Of a stretch of 15,064 nucleotides of DNA, positions 1 to 7,430 are shown piece after piece. This DNA comes from Puniceicoccales bacterium (GTDB lineage Bacteria; Verrucomicrobiota; Verrucomicrobiia; Opitutales; JAIRKQ01). The notes beneath the pieces were generated by a model, which saw only the letters and a list, made by a program, of their open reading frames with translations, did no database searches and was not told the origin of the DNA. Every line of letters starts with the position of its first letter. Position 1 is the stretch's first letter. The DNA lies in assembly GCA_031273725.1 (NCBI GenBank), contig JAISRG010000059.1:1-15064 (forward strand). The letters run 5' to 3'. The translations under genes were made by a program, and so were the position numbers.

Positions 1-241
1 CGAGCCCTCGGTTTGCCTCCACGAAGTAGTGACATGGGAATGGCATGTCGGGAGCATAGGCATCGAAAATATATTTTGCCCCTGCATTTTCATCATTGTC
101 GACCAAAACAAATTCCACATCCGTCCTTTCCGGGATATAAATTTGCGACAAGCTATCCAATGCCTCTTTCAGAGGTTCATGGCGATTAAATGTGCACAAC
201 CCAATGACAATTTTGTCGCTCAAACCACCCATATTTCCCAT
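1..241 (-). CDS. Glycosyltransferase family 2, N-terminal part (cut by window edge)
   Basis: Only the first 80 codons lie in the window; the frame is open to base 1. The protein begins with a hydrophobic beta strand and the motif CTFNR (residues 16-20), followed by VDND (47-50) and ANRGL (76-80). This is the start of a GT-A nucleotide-sugar-binding fold as in GT2 enzymes; VDND is the usual place for the nucleotide- and metal-contacting acidic residues. It probably transfers a sugar from a nucleotide-sugar to a cell-surface glycan, but the acceptor cannot be told from this part. The start at 241 has AAGGA only 3 nt upstream, so an in-frame ATG at 232 (12 nt spacing) is a real alternative. It lies 7 nt after the TPR gene stop, so it is very likely co-transcribed with it. 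Confidence 0.75.
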   Translation of the reverse strand, partial: MGNMGGLSDKIVIGLCTFNRHEPLKEALDSLSQIYIPERTDVEFVLVDNDENAGAKYIFDAYAPDMPFPCHYFVEANRGL

Positions 242-248
242 TTTCCTT

Positions 249-947
249 TTATTTAATTTTTCCACCGCCCTTTCTTCTATCGCTTTTTTCTTCTTTTTCA
301 TCATGGGAAGCGTGAGAAGCAATAAAAATTTTGTCAGTGTCTACTTTGGGAGGAATAAATCGTTTATTTCCATCGGTAGTCATCAATGGAACATCCGAAT
401 TCATATGTTTTTCTACGGAAGATTTCCAGAGAATATCCTTAGCTTCTTCATTTGCGGGATCCAGCTCCATGGCTTCCTTGGCAATTTTGGCAGCCCGATC
501 AAATATTTTTTCATTGAGATATGCCTGGGCTATGATGACTAAATCTTCGACCTCGGCACCCATTTCAATTACTTTTTGCGACGCAAAGATTACCAATTTG
601 TAATACCCGGCCCCATAGGCAGCATGTAAAATACTTCTGAAAGCAAATTCACTCGACGGTTTGGCATCCAGCAAATTTTCAGCGGCCTTGATCACCTGAT
701 CATAGCCTTCTTTTGCCCTATAAATTAATATTTTTAGGGCGCAGAAAACAAACCTAATTCCAGCAAATACGGCGTTGGGAACGGGAAACTTATTCCTTAG
801 TTCATACATTGCCGTTCTCGCTGCAATATCTTGGGGATTAATTGCCAAAGCCTCACGATACAAAAATTTTGCATAGGTAAAATCATTGTCGTCTACGGCT
901 TTTTGTGCCCTTACTAAAATTTCATTTTCTTTCTCTTCTTCTTGCAT
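249..947 (-). CDS. TPR-repeat protein
   Basis: A 232-residue protein made mostly of amphipathic helix pairs. The region about 8-45 has tetratricopeptide character (A..A...Y..A..L..EAL.INP), as does about 145-175 (A.AYL.....D.A..IA..AMELDP). Residues about 58-75 form a moderately hydrophobic helix. The last 25 or so residues are highly charged (EKEEKSDRRKGGGKIK), suggesting a flexible tail. No signal peptide or catalytic motif is visible. TPR proteins are usually scaffolds for protein-protein contacts; the partner is unknown. The start is 3 nt beyond the glmM stop and its stop is 7 nt before the glycosyltransferase start, so all three genes look like one transcription unit. This placement suggests a role in envelope precursor or glycan assembly, which is inference only. 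Confidence 0.7.
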   Translation of the reverse strand: MQEEEKENEILVRAQKAVDDNDFTYAKFLYREALAINPQDIAARTAMYELRNKFPVPNAVFAGIRFVFCALKILIYRAKEGYDQVIKAAENLLDAKPSSEFAFRSILHAAYGAGYYKLVIFASQKVIEMGAEVEDLVIIAQAYLNEKIFDRAAKIAKEAMELDPANEEAKDILWKSSVEKHMNSDVPLMTTDGNKRFIPPKVDTDKIFIASHASHDEKEEKSDRRKGGGKIK

Positions 948-950
948 GAT

Positions 951-2312
951 TTACAAAATTGAAGCAGAAATGCCATTGTCTGTCATGCGATCGATGATGG
1001 ATTTTTTTAAATCTTTCCAGGCATCATCGACCATTTCCTGGTCCGGCGCTTCAACCAACACCCGCAATTTTGGTTCAGTACCCGAGTAGCGAACCAACAC
1101 GCGGTGAGGGGATGGTAACTTCGAGTTTATATTTTCGACATCCTCATTCAAATTTTTAATATCCGAAAGTGGTACCTTTGCATTCACGGACACATTAAAA
1201 GATTTTTGGGGGAATAAAGCAATCTTTGTTTTTAGTTCCGACAGCTTAATATTATTCCCGGTTACAATGGCCAATGTGAATAATGCCGCTGTTATACCAT
1301 CTCCGACGGGAGAAAATTTTCTAAAGATTAAATGTCCGGAATTTTCACCGCCAAAATAGCAGTCATTTCGCACCATCGTTTGGTAAACATTTCTGTCGCC
1401 AACGTCACATCGAATGACATTTATTCCCACAGACCGTAAATATTGGTCGAGGCCCAAATTGCTTTGAACTGTAGTTACCATTGACTTGTTCGGCAATCCA
1501 TTGGTTTTCAACAGGTGGCTCGCTATTATGCCAAGGAAAATATCTCCGTCAATTTTCTCTCCAGTTTCATCGAAAATTATTGCACGATCGCCATCACCAT
1601 CGTGGGCAATTCCAATAATTGCCTGTGTTTGTTTCATCAGGGTTTCCAACGCCTCGGGATGTTCGGTGCCACAATTATCGTTGATATTTTTCCCATCTGG
1701 CTGATTTCCTATTTGGATTACCTGGGCCCCAAAATGTTCGAAAATTTTTCTCGCCACTTCGTAGGTTGCCCCATTGGCGGAATCCAAAGCGATTACCTTT
1801 TTAGAAAGTGTTCCATTTGGCAAAAAATTTTCATATTGGTTACAATAATTTTGTTTCGCTTCGCTGTGAAAATTTATCACTTCCGGCTTTTGGACTATCA
1901 CATTTGTAACATTTTCCAATGTTTGTTCCAATTCTTCTTCTTCGGAAACGGTAAATTTTTCTCCCCTTGCGTTGAAAAATTTTATACCATTGTCCCATGC
2001 TGGATTATGGGATGCCGTAATTGCGATACCAATGTCCGATTGCGTATGCCGTGTTATTTCTGCAATGGCCGGGGTCGGTAAAATGCCACCATCAAACACT
2101 TTGACGGCATTTGAAAATCCACGGATAAGTGCCTTTTGCAAAGGAATTCCCGACTGCCGCGTGTCCCGTCCCACACAAACGGAAAGATTTTTCCTGTTAC
2201 ATTTTTTATTTGCAAACAGCTCAACCGCCATTGCCAGCCTAGGGAAAAATTCTTCATCGATTGGACTCGTGCCAAACTTTCCTCTTATACCGTCTGTTCC
2301 AAAATACCTCAT
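951..2312 (-). CDS. glmM: Phosphoglucosamine mutase GlmM
   Basis: GlmM converts glucosamine-6-phosphate to glucosamine-1-phosphate in the cytoplasm, on the path to UDP-GlcNAc for peptidoglycan and LPS. The 453-residue length is normal. It opens with the family hallmark RYFGTDGIRG (2-11). The phosphoserine active site is TASHNP (99-104, Ser101), the Mg-binding loop is DGDGDR (238-243), the sugar-specificity loop is GGENSGH (321-327), and the C-terminal phosphate-binding loop is RYSGTEPKLR (408-417). All four functional loops are intact. The ATG at 2312 begins exactly at the conserved N-terminus, although no good Shine-Dalgarno sequence is seen upstream. It follows cysS by 39 nt and precedes the TPR gene by 3 nt. 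Confidence 0.97.
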   Translation of the reverse strand: MRYFGTDGIRGKFGTSPIDEEFFPRLAMAVELFANKKCNRKNLSVCVGRDTRQSGIPLQKALIRGFSNAVKVFDGGILPTPAIAEITRHTQSDIGIAITASHNPAWDNGIKFFNARGEKFTVSEEEELEQTLENVTNVIVQKPEVINFHSEAKQNYCNQYENFLPNGTLSKKVIALDSANGATYEVARKIFEHFGAQVIQIGNQPDGKNINDNCGTEHPEALETLMKQTQAIIGIAHDGDGDRAIIFDETGEKIDGDIFLGIIASHLLKTNGLPNKSMVTTVQSNLGLDQYLRSVGINVIRCDVGDRNVYQTMVRNDCYFGGENSGHLIFRKFSPVGDGITAALFTLAIVTGNNIKLSELKTKIALFPQKSFNVSVNAKVPLSDIKNLNEDVENINSKLPSPHRVLVRYSGTEPKLRVLVEAPDQEMVDDAWKDLKKSIIDRMTDNGISASIL

Positions 2313-2351
2313 CGGCTATTGTGCTTTAATTCAAAGCATAAATTTACAGTT

Positions 2352-3755
2352 TCAGGGTTCACTTTTTTCTATTGTATATGTGGTTGAAGAATCTTTGATA
2401 GTCCAACCATGGTTGGACAATTCTTTGCGCAACCTATCAGCTTCGACGAAATTTTTTGATTGTTTTGCTTGCCATCTTGATTCCGCCAATGTTTTTATTT
2501 CCTCTGGGATTTCAACGTCTTGTTCTTCATCATCCAAACGTAGACCTAGGCAATACATGATCGTCGAAAATTCTTCGCATAGTTCATGCTTTTGATTTTC
2601 GTCCAATGACTCAGCAGAGGTTTCGTTTATAAGCTTAAAAACATTTCCTAAACATGCTGGAGTATTCATATCATCCAAAAGTGCAGAAAATGCATCTTTT
2701 AAAAATTTCCATTCGGAGATTTCAAATTTTTGAATGTTTCGTACCGGTGAAATTTTATGGAAAAAATTTTGTAATTTTTCGATGGCATTTCTTGCTGCGA
2801 CCAAATTGTTAAGTGTAAAATTCAGCTGTTGGCTATAGTGGGCTGAAATGAGAGCATATCTCAAACATTGGGCGGAATATCCTTTTTTCAAAATATCACC
2901 CAAGGTATATAAGTTGCCCAAACTCTTTGACATTTTTGCTCCATCGACCAGCAGATGGGCCACGTGCATCCAGTACCTAGAGAATTTTTTACCATTGGCA
3001 CATTCGGATTGTGCGATTTCATTTTCATGGTGAGGAAATTTCAAATCTACTCCACCCGAATGCAAATCCAAAGTGTCACCCAAATATTTCTTTGCCATGG
3101 CACTGCATTCTATGTGCCAACCGGGACGACCTTTTCCCCAAGGACTTATCCAAAAATTTTCACCATCTTCCGGTTTTGTCGATTTCCAAAGAGCAAAGTC
3201 TGAAACATTTTCGCGGTCATATTCATCCGCCAAATTTTTCTTGCCGGCACTATCAATTTCCTGGGTTTTCAATTCACGATTTTCGACATTTGAAAGGCGC
3301 CCATATCCTCCAAAGGAAGCAATTCTAAAGTAAACCGAATTATCCTGTGCTAGGTAGGCAAACCCTTTATCAATGAGGATTTTTATCATGTCGATTTGCT
3401 CATTGATGTGTTCGGCCGCCTTGGGTTCAAAATCAGGAAGTTTCATATTCAAAGCTTCGCAATCTTCGTGGAAAATTTTTGTCCACTTTTCCGTAAAAGT
3501 TTTAAGTGTGACATTATTTTTTATTGAATCGCGAATGGTTTTATCGTCAACATCCGTAATATTTCTGGCAACACAGGGATTATATCCATCAACTTCCAGT
3601 ATGCGGGTAAGCACATCCTGCAAAAGGTAAGTCCGAAAATTACCGATGTGGGCATAATTGTAAACCGTCGGACCACAAAAGTACATCGTAAATTTCCCAT
3701 TGGGATTACGCTGTAATTCTTCCTTGTTGTTCCCTAAACTATTAAATAATTTCAT
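2352..3755 (-). CDS. cysS: Cysteinyl-tRNA synthetase CysS
   Basis: This class I aminoacyl-tRNA synthetase charges tRNA-Cys with cysteine in the cytoplasm; its length, 467 residues, is normal. The class I signature appears as HIGN (36-39) and KMSKS (274-278). The zinc ligands expected by comparison with E. coli CysRS are present: Cys27 in FCGPTVY, Cys217 in HIECSAM, and His242 and Glu246 in PHHENE. The C-terminal part holds the DALR-like helical domain and the expected R..A...K.F..AD.LR anticodon-side motif. The stop is TGA, showing that TGA acts as a stop in this genome. It is the first gene of the cysS-glmM-TPR-glycosyltransferase cluster. A weak AGGGG lies about 15 nt before the ATG. Confidence 0.97.
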   Translation of the reverse strand: MKLFNSLGNNKEELQRNPNGKFTMYFCGPTVYNYAHIGNFRTYLLQDVLTRILEVDGYNPCVARNITDVDDKTIRDSIKNNVTLKTFTEKWTKIFHEDCEALNMKLPDFEPKAAEHINEQIDMIKILIDKGFAYLAQDNSVYFRIASFGGYGRLSNVENRELKTQEIDSAGKKNLADEYDRENVSDFALWKSTKPEDGENFWISPWGKGRPGWHIECSAMAKKYLGDTLDLHSGGVDLKFPHHENEIAQSECANGKKFSRYWMHVAHLLVDGAKMSKSLGNLYTLGDILKKGYSAQCLRYALISAHYSQQLNFTLNNLVAARNAIEKLQNFFHKISPVRNIQKFEISEWKFLKDAFSALLDDMNTPACLGNVFKLINETSAESLDENQKHELCEEFSTIMYCLGLRLDDEEQDVEIPEEIKTLAESRWQAKQSKNFVEADRLRKELSNHGWTIKDSSTTYTIEKSEP

Positions 3756-3886
3756 TGTAAATGTTAGTATCCCCTAAGAAATAATGGAAAAAAATCAAAT
3801 CGTTTATGAAAGTTGGCATCGGTTAAACATTTTTTTGAATGCCAATATTTTCAAACTTCATTCGTGGAAAATACGACAACATGGCG

Positions 3887-3908
3887 GCCATTTCAAGCTT
3901 GAAATGGC
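3887..3908. repeat. Perfect 22-nt palindrome just downstream of mlaF
   Basis: The arms are GCCATTTCAAG and its exact reverse complement, giving an 11-bp uninterrupted inverted repeat (a smaller hairpin with an AGCT loop if single-stranded). It begins 9 nt after the mlaF stop. Neither strand has a T-tract next to it, so it is not a canonical intrinsic terminator; an mRNA 3'-end stabilising hairpin or a protein-binding site is possible. The rest of the 3756-3917 gap shows no gene. Confidence 0.75.
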
Positions 3909-3917
3909 AAACAAGTC

Positions 3918-4667
3918 CTAGGAGTTTTTTGTTCCCCTTGATAGGAAAGCTATTACATTTTTGTCATTTGAAGTAGCCAAAAGTTCATGGGGAGACCCCG
4001 TTGCAGTAATTGTTTTTGATTCAACATCTAAATAAACAGCTCGAGTTCCAATCGCAAAAATACTTGCCAAATCATGGGTAACAATCACAACTGTAATACC
4101 GAGACTTTCTTTAAGCTCTAGGATTAAATCATCTAGTCGTTTTGCAGAAACAGAGTCGAGACCAGCCGATGGCTCATCAAAAAATAATATTTCCGGATCA
4201 AGGGCTATGGCTCTTGCCAAACCGGCACGTTTTTGCATACCCCCAGAAATTTGCGATGGATAAAAATTTTCAAATCCTTTGAGGCCAACCAATGATAGTT
4301 TCAAAGCAACAATTTCTTCGATTTCTTTTTTATCCAAAGGTGTGTATGTTTCCAGTGGCAATGCCACGTTTTCTGCCAAAGTCATAGAACTCCACAATGC
4401 TCCCCCCTGGTATAGTACCCCTATTTTTTTCCCGTAAAAATGTGAGCCATTAATTACGGAATTGATATCTTTGCCATCATAAAAAATCTTTTGGCGACTA
4501 ACCCGTTTGAGGCCAAGCAAATATTTTAACAGTGTACTTTTTCCACATCCACTCTGGCCAATTATTAGGAAAATTTCTCCCTGCTGCACATCGAATGAAA
4601 GATCTCGCATGACAACATAATTGTCATAGGACATGTCCAGGTTTTTGACTGATATTTTGGGGACCAT
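3918..4667 (-). CDS. mlaF: ABC transporter ATP-binding protein, MlaF type
   Basis: A 249-residue ATPase subunit of an Mla-type phospholipid transporter, acting on the cytoplasmic face of the inner membrane. Walker A is GQSGCGKST (37-45). The Q-loop stretch (YQGGALWSSMTLAENV, 86-101) is the form typical of MlaF/Ttg2A. The ABC signature is SGGMQKR (141-147), Walker B is ILFFDEP (160-166), and the switch histidine is VTHD (196-199). All catalytic elements are intact. Its ATG overlaps the permease stop by one base (TAATG), implying translational coupling. The family powers lipid movement across the periplasm between the membranes, but the usual third partner, an MCE-domain MlaD protein, is not encoded next to it. 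Confidence 0.93.
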   Translation of the reverse strand: MVPKISVKNLDMSYDNYVVMRDLSFDVQQGEIFLIIGQSGCGKSTLLKYLLGLKRVSRQKIFYDGKDINSVINGSHFYGKKIGVLYQGGALWSSMTLAENVALPLETYTPLDKKEIEEIVALKLSLVGLKGFENFYPSQISGGMQKRAGLARAIALDPEILFFDEPSAGLDSVSAKRLDDLILELKESLGITVVIVTHDLASIFAIGTRAVYLDVESKTITATGSPHELLATSNDKNVIAFLSRGTKNS

Positions 4668-5794
4668 TATACTCCAAACATAGAAAATATTACCGCAAAA
4701 ATTGCATCCGCTATAATTATGGCCGTGATGCTTGTTACAACGGATGTTGTTGTCGTTAGCCCAACATCCTCTGCGCTACGTTTACACTGTAGACCTTTTT
4801 GACATCCAATGGCAGCAACCAAAAATCCAAAAAAGCAGCTCTTGATTATTCCAACAAAGAAATCATTTAAACAAATGGCACTTGCCGTTCGTGTACAATA
4901 TTGGACGATGGTCAAATTGGTTGAAAATATTGCCACACATAGGCCTCCCAATATCCCTATGAAAGAAGAAAAGACACATAATAGTGGCATCATCCACACC
5001 AATGCAATAACTCGTGGTAAAACTAGAAAATTTATGCTAGAAAATCCAGCCGTTTGCAGAGCATCAATTTCATCATTGACCATCATTGTGCCTATGGTAG
5101 CAGCAAAAGCTGCACCCGTACGACCAGCCATGATAATGCCGGTCATGATACATCCCATTTCGCGCATCATGGAAATTCCAACGAGGTCGGCCACATAAAT
5201 ATTCGCTCCGAATTGCGATAGTTGCAAAACACTAACAAATGCTATTATGAGACCTACTAGAAAACTTATCAGGGAAACAATCGGTAGTGCTTTTACTCCA
5301 ACATCTTGCAACACCACAGCAAATTCTTGGCTCCGAATTTTTGCCTTGCCCCTAGCAAAAGATACTATTTCCCAGCATAATTTGCCCATGAACCCGAAGG
5401 AATTTTTTAAGCTTAAAAAAATTAACAATCCAATCTGTCCAATAAATTCCAAAGTAGTAGATTTTTTTTGGCGAGTGGACGACATATTTCTAACCGGAGA
5501 AGTTTTAGATAATTCTATCAACCTACGTATACCTATTGGGATATCATTGGTATTAACGGTTAAATTTTTAGACTCACAAAAGTTTAAAATGTGTATTAAA
5601 AAATTGATCAAAACGGAATCCCATACTTTCAAATCAAAGAACTTTAAATCAATTTTTTGTAGTGAAGATTTCGATGATATTTGTTCAATGAACTGTTCGG
5701 CAGAAGGATGCTTTTCGTATACATTCCAAATACCAGAAATGAAAATGGTGGCAACATTTTCACTTTCAAGCTTTAACTCGGCAATTCCAGACAT
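4667..5794 (-). CDS. mlaE: STAS-MlaE fusion ABC permease
   Basis: A 375-residue inner-membrane permease. Residues about 1-100 form a STAS-like domain (IWNVYEK near 22-28, then alternating strands and helices). Residues about 120-375 are the MlaE domain, with several hydrophobic membrane segments. The family core is clear: REMG....I..AGRTGAAFAA..GTM, then EIDAL and LPRVIAL. Together with MlaF it would move phospholipids at the inner membrane. STAS-MlaE fusions are known from several phyla, including the PVC group. It is first in the two-gene cassette and overlaps the next start by one base. A second ATG out of frame at 5799 is noted, but the chosen start gives the full STAS domain. Confidence 0.92.
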   Translation of the reverse strand: MSGIAELKLESENVATIFISGIWNVYEKHPSAEQFIEQISSKSSLQKIDLKFFDLKVWDSVLINFLIHILNFCESKNLTVNTNDIPIGIRRLIELSKTSPVRNMSSTRQKKSTTLEFIGQIGLLIFLSLKNSFGFMGKLCWEIVSFARGKAKIRSQEFAVVLQDVGVKALPIVSLISFLVGLIIAFVSVLQLSQFGANIYVADLVGISMMREMGCIMTGIIMAGRTGAAFAATIGTMMVNDEIDALQTAGFSSINFLVLPRVIALVWMMPLLCVFSSFIGILGGLCVAIFSTNLTIVQYCTRTASAICLNDFFVGIIKSCFFGFLVAAIGCQKGLQCKRSAEDVGLTTTTSVVTSITAIIIADAIFAVIFSMFGV

Positions 5795-5841
5795 GTCATC
5801 AAAAAATCTATTCCCTACGGAAGTAACTTCTTAGTAAAGAT

Positions 5842-5870
5842 ATAAAACTTCTAAAAAATTCCAACGACAA
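5842..5870 (-). promoter_or_regulatory. Possible promoter of the STAS-mlaE/mlaF cassette
   Basis: On the minus strand TTGTCG (5865-5870) and TTTTAT (5842-5847) are separated by 17 nt, about 50 nt upstream of the permease ATG. The -35 is decent and the -10 is weak, so this is only a candidate. The 5795-6061 gap otherwise contains no gene I can support. Confidence 0.3.
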
Positions 5871-5972
5871 TGTGTGGGCATTATGTAAAAGATCAATCCA
5901 AAATAAAAAGGCAGCAAATATCCCATTTAGATCGTGATACTTACTTTATTCTTGACATCTAGGGGAAAATAT

Positions 5973-6002
5973 TTAGTAAAGTTTCTGAAAAATTTTTATA
6001 AT
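5973..6002 (+). promoter_or_regulatory. Possible promoter of the NlpC/P60-like gene
   Basis: A perfect -10 consensus TATAAT (5997-6002) has a poor -35, TTAGTA (5973-5978), at 18 nt. A perfect TTGACA at 5952-5957 is too far away to pair with it, but could pair with a weak TAGTAA at 5974-5979. Transcription would start roughly 50 nt before the ATG. Confidence 0.35.
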
Positions 6003-6047
6003 TAAGCGCAAAGCATAATGTTTTATTTGTCATCCAGAGTTTTTGAT

Positions 6048-6060
6048 CTTGCCGTGCAAG
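6048..6060. repeat. Short inverted repeat abutting the start codon
   Basis: CTTGC-CGT-GCAAG ends one base before the ATG of the NlpC/P60-like gene, where the Shine-Dalgarno sequence should be. It could form a 5-bp hairpin that hides the start region, but at this size chance is possible. Confidence 0.3.
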
Positions 6061-6061
6061 T

Positions 6062-7060
6062 ATGAAAGTTATGAAAATATTGAAAATAGCAGCATTCACA
6101 TTGTTCTTAGCGGCATTTATTATCCCATCGCAAGGATGTTGTTCAAATGAAATAGTTGAAGGAAACATTTTTCGGATAAAAAAAAATCAGTATGTGCCTG
6201 TATTTAACGATAATAGTGTAGATTTGACATATAAAAGCGGCCCAAGGGGAAAGTGTTGCTATTCCCTTGATCTTGTATTGCTTCCCCTATCCACGATTCA
6301 GATCATCAAAGTGGAAGAAAATGACAATATCGAAATTGAATACTGCGTGAGCAAAACAATTAGAGGGAGAGGATTTATCCATGCGAATTTTATCAGAAAT
6401 TCAATGGAACAATTGAATGGCCAATTTTGGGATGTGGCATTACAAAACAGACGTCATCCATTGACCCTACAAAAGTTTCGAAAAGCATGCTATAAATGTA
6501 TAAATGAGAAAATTCCATACTGCGCAGGAGCAAGCAATCTTGAAAAGATTAATTTAGAAGGGATGTATTCGTTTAATAAAGAAAAAGGTGATTCTTTACA
6601 AAATAAAGAATATGAACTTTTTGGATTCGACGAGATTGGATTTTTATATTTTGTGTCAGATGGGATTTTGTCCCGGAATCTCGACGAAATCATAAATGGG
6701 GCAGTAGAAAAACTATTCGTATTTGATACTAAAAGACAATATTCCTTAGAAGATAAAAAAATAGCCCTGAATTGCATGCGAGATTCAGACTATATTTGCG
6801 TGCGCTCCAGAAAGAAACGATCCGGCGGTAGGCCATGGTATGTGCTTGTATCTTTTAACGGTGGCTTTTTAGAATTTAAAGGGAAAAAGCATGGTATTGC
6901 TTTCGTAGATCAAAGATCTGCCATGAAAAAATTAGATACTTTACTTGAAATAGCCAGACGCGAAGGGAGTGATCTATATATCATACGTTGGCATCCCAAA
7001 CTAATAGAACTATCCCGGCCAAGAGATTCTGTTTTGGAGCATAAAATGCCCTTACATTAG
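6062..7060 (+). CDS. Exported NlpC/P60-like protein, predicted catalytically dead
   Basis: A 332-residue protein on the strand opposite its neighbours. Residues 1-25 are a clear signal peptide (basic start, hydrophobic core, cleavage near SQG-CC); the Cys26 context is a poor lipobox, so a lipoprotein is possible but not convincing. Residues about 36-112 look like an SH3b-type beta region. From about 140 the order of motifs follows bacterial NlpC/P60 cell-wall peptidases: IPYCAGA (151-157) where PY.WGG is expected, FDEIGFLY (189-196) where DCSGL.Y is expected, SRN (204-206) where PRN is expected, then PWYVLVSFNGGFLEF (258-272) where HV.....G.FIE is expected, and IIRWHP near 307-312. By this alignment the catalytic Cys is Glu191 and the catalytic His is Tyr260. 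The family assignment is by motif reading only. No Shine-Dalgarno sequence is seen; an in-frame ATG at 6071 is an alternative start. Confidence 0.55.
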   Translation: MKVMKILKIAAFTLFLAAFIIPSQGCCSNEIVEGNIFRIKKNQYVPVFNDNSVDLTYKSGPRGKCCYSLDLVLLPLSTIQIIKVEENDNIEIEYCVSKTIRGRGFIHANFIRNSMEQLNGQFWDVALQNRRHPLTLQKFRKACYKCINEKIPYCAGASNLEKINLEGMYSFNKEKGDSLQNKEYELFGFDEIGFLYFVSDGILSRNLDEIINGAVEKLFVFDTKRQYSLEDKKIALNCMRDSDYICVRSRKKRSGGRPWYVLVSFNGGFLEFKGKKHGIAFVDQRSAMKKLDTLLEIARREGSDLYIIRWHPKLIELSRPRDSVLEHKMPLH

Positions 7061-7168
7061 CCATGTATACATCAAATAAAGTAATATTGAAGTAACAATT
7101 TTTCCTGATGTTTGATTTTCGCTTCCCTCAATCGCTAGCTAAGCCTGTATTTGTGCGGCTTTCGCGGC

Positions 7169-7244
7169 TGGCGAGGCAGGAGGGAGTCGAACCCTCGACC
7201 TTCGGCTTAGAAGGCCGCTGCTCTGTCCACTGAGCTACTACCCC
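7169..7244 (-). tRNA. tRNA-Arg (anticodon UCU)
   Basis: A complete 76-nt cloverleaf. The acceptor arms GGGGTAG and CTGCCTC pair over 7 bp with two G-U pairs, the discriminator is G, and CCA is encoded. The D-stem is GCTC/GAGC and the T-arm is GAGGG-TTCGACT-CCCTC. The anticodon loop is CTTCTAA, so the anticodon is TCT, reading AGA/AGG codons; A37 follows it as expected for ANN-reading tRNAs. The outermost anticodon-stem pair (27-43) is a G-A mismatch. No T-rich terminator was found in 7061-7168. Confidence 0.96.
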
Positions 7245-7253
7245 TTAAAGACG

Positions 7254-7284
7254 ATTATAAAGCCATCTTCCTTTGTCGTGTCAA
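7254..7284 (-). promoter_or_regulatory. Promoter of tRNA-Arg
   Basis: Perfect TTGACA (7279-7284) and perfect TATAAT (7254-7259) on the minus strand, with a 19-nt spacer (longer than the usual 17). The -10 ends 9 nt before the mature tRNA 5' end, so the transcript should have almost no leader. Confidence 0.65.
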
Positions 7285-7383
7285 AATAAAAATCCTTCAT
7301 TTGAACACCAGTTCTCTCATTGCTGCTTTCCGTATCGGTTGCCTTATACTCTTACTTGCTTGATTTTGACATCACCATCTTGT

Positions 7384-7399
7384 TTTCCTTTCGAGGAAA
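7384..7399 (-). terminator. Hairpin downstream of pnp, no T-tract
   Basis: On the minus strand TTTCCT-CGAA-AGGAAA forms a 6-bp stem with a 4-nt loop, extendable with a one-base bulge, 31 nt after the pnp stop. No T-run follows, so it may be an RNA 3'-end stabiliser rather than an intrinsic terminator. Confidence 0.35.
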
Positions 7400-7430
7400 C
7401 AAAGTGTCTTCATATTAGAGGTGGAAGGAT

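Noticed and set aside
2700..3500. Frequent AAAATTTT-like words
   Set aside because: They are spread through coding DNA and fit AT-rich Lys/Asn/Phe codon use; no regular spacing or CRISPR-like array.
7061..7168. Terminator after the tRNA or the NlpC/P60-like gene
   Set aside because: GCCGC and GCGGC words occur but as direct, not inverted, repeats, and there is no T-run.
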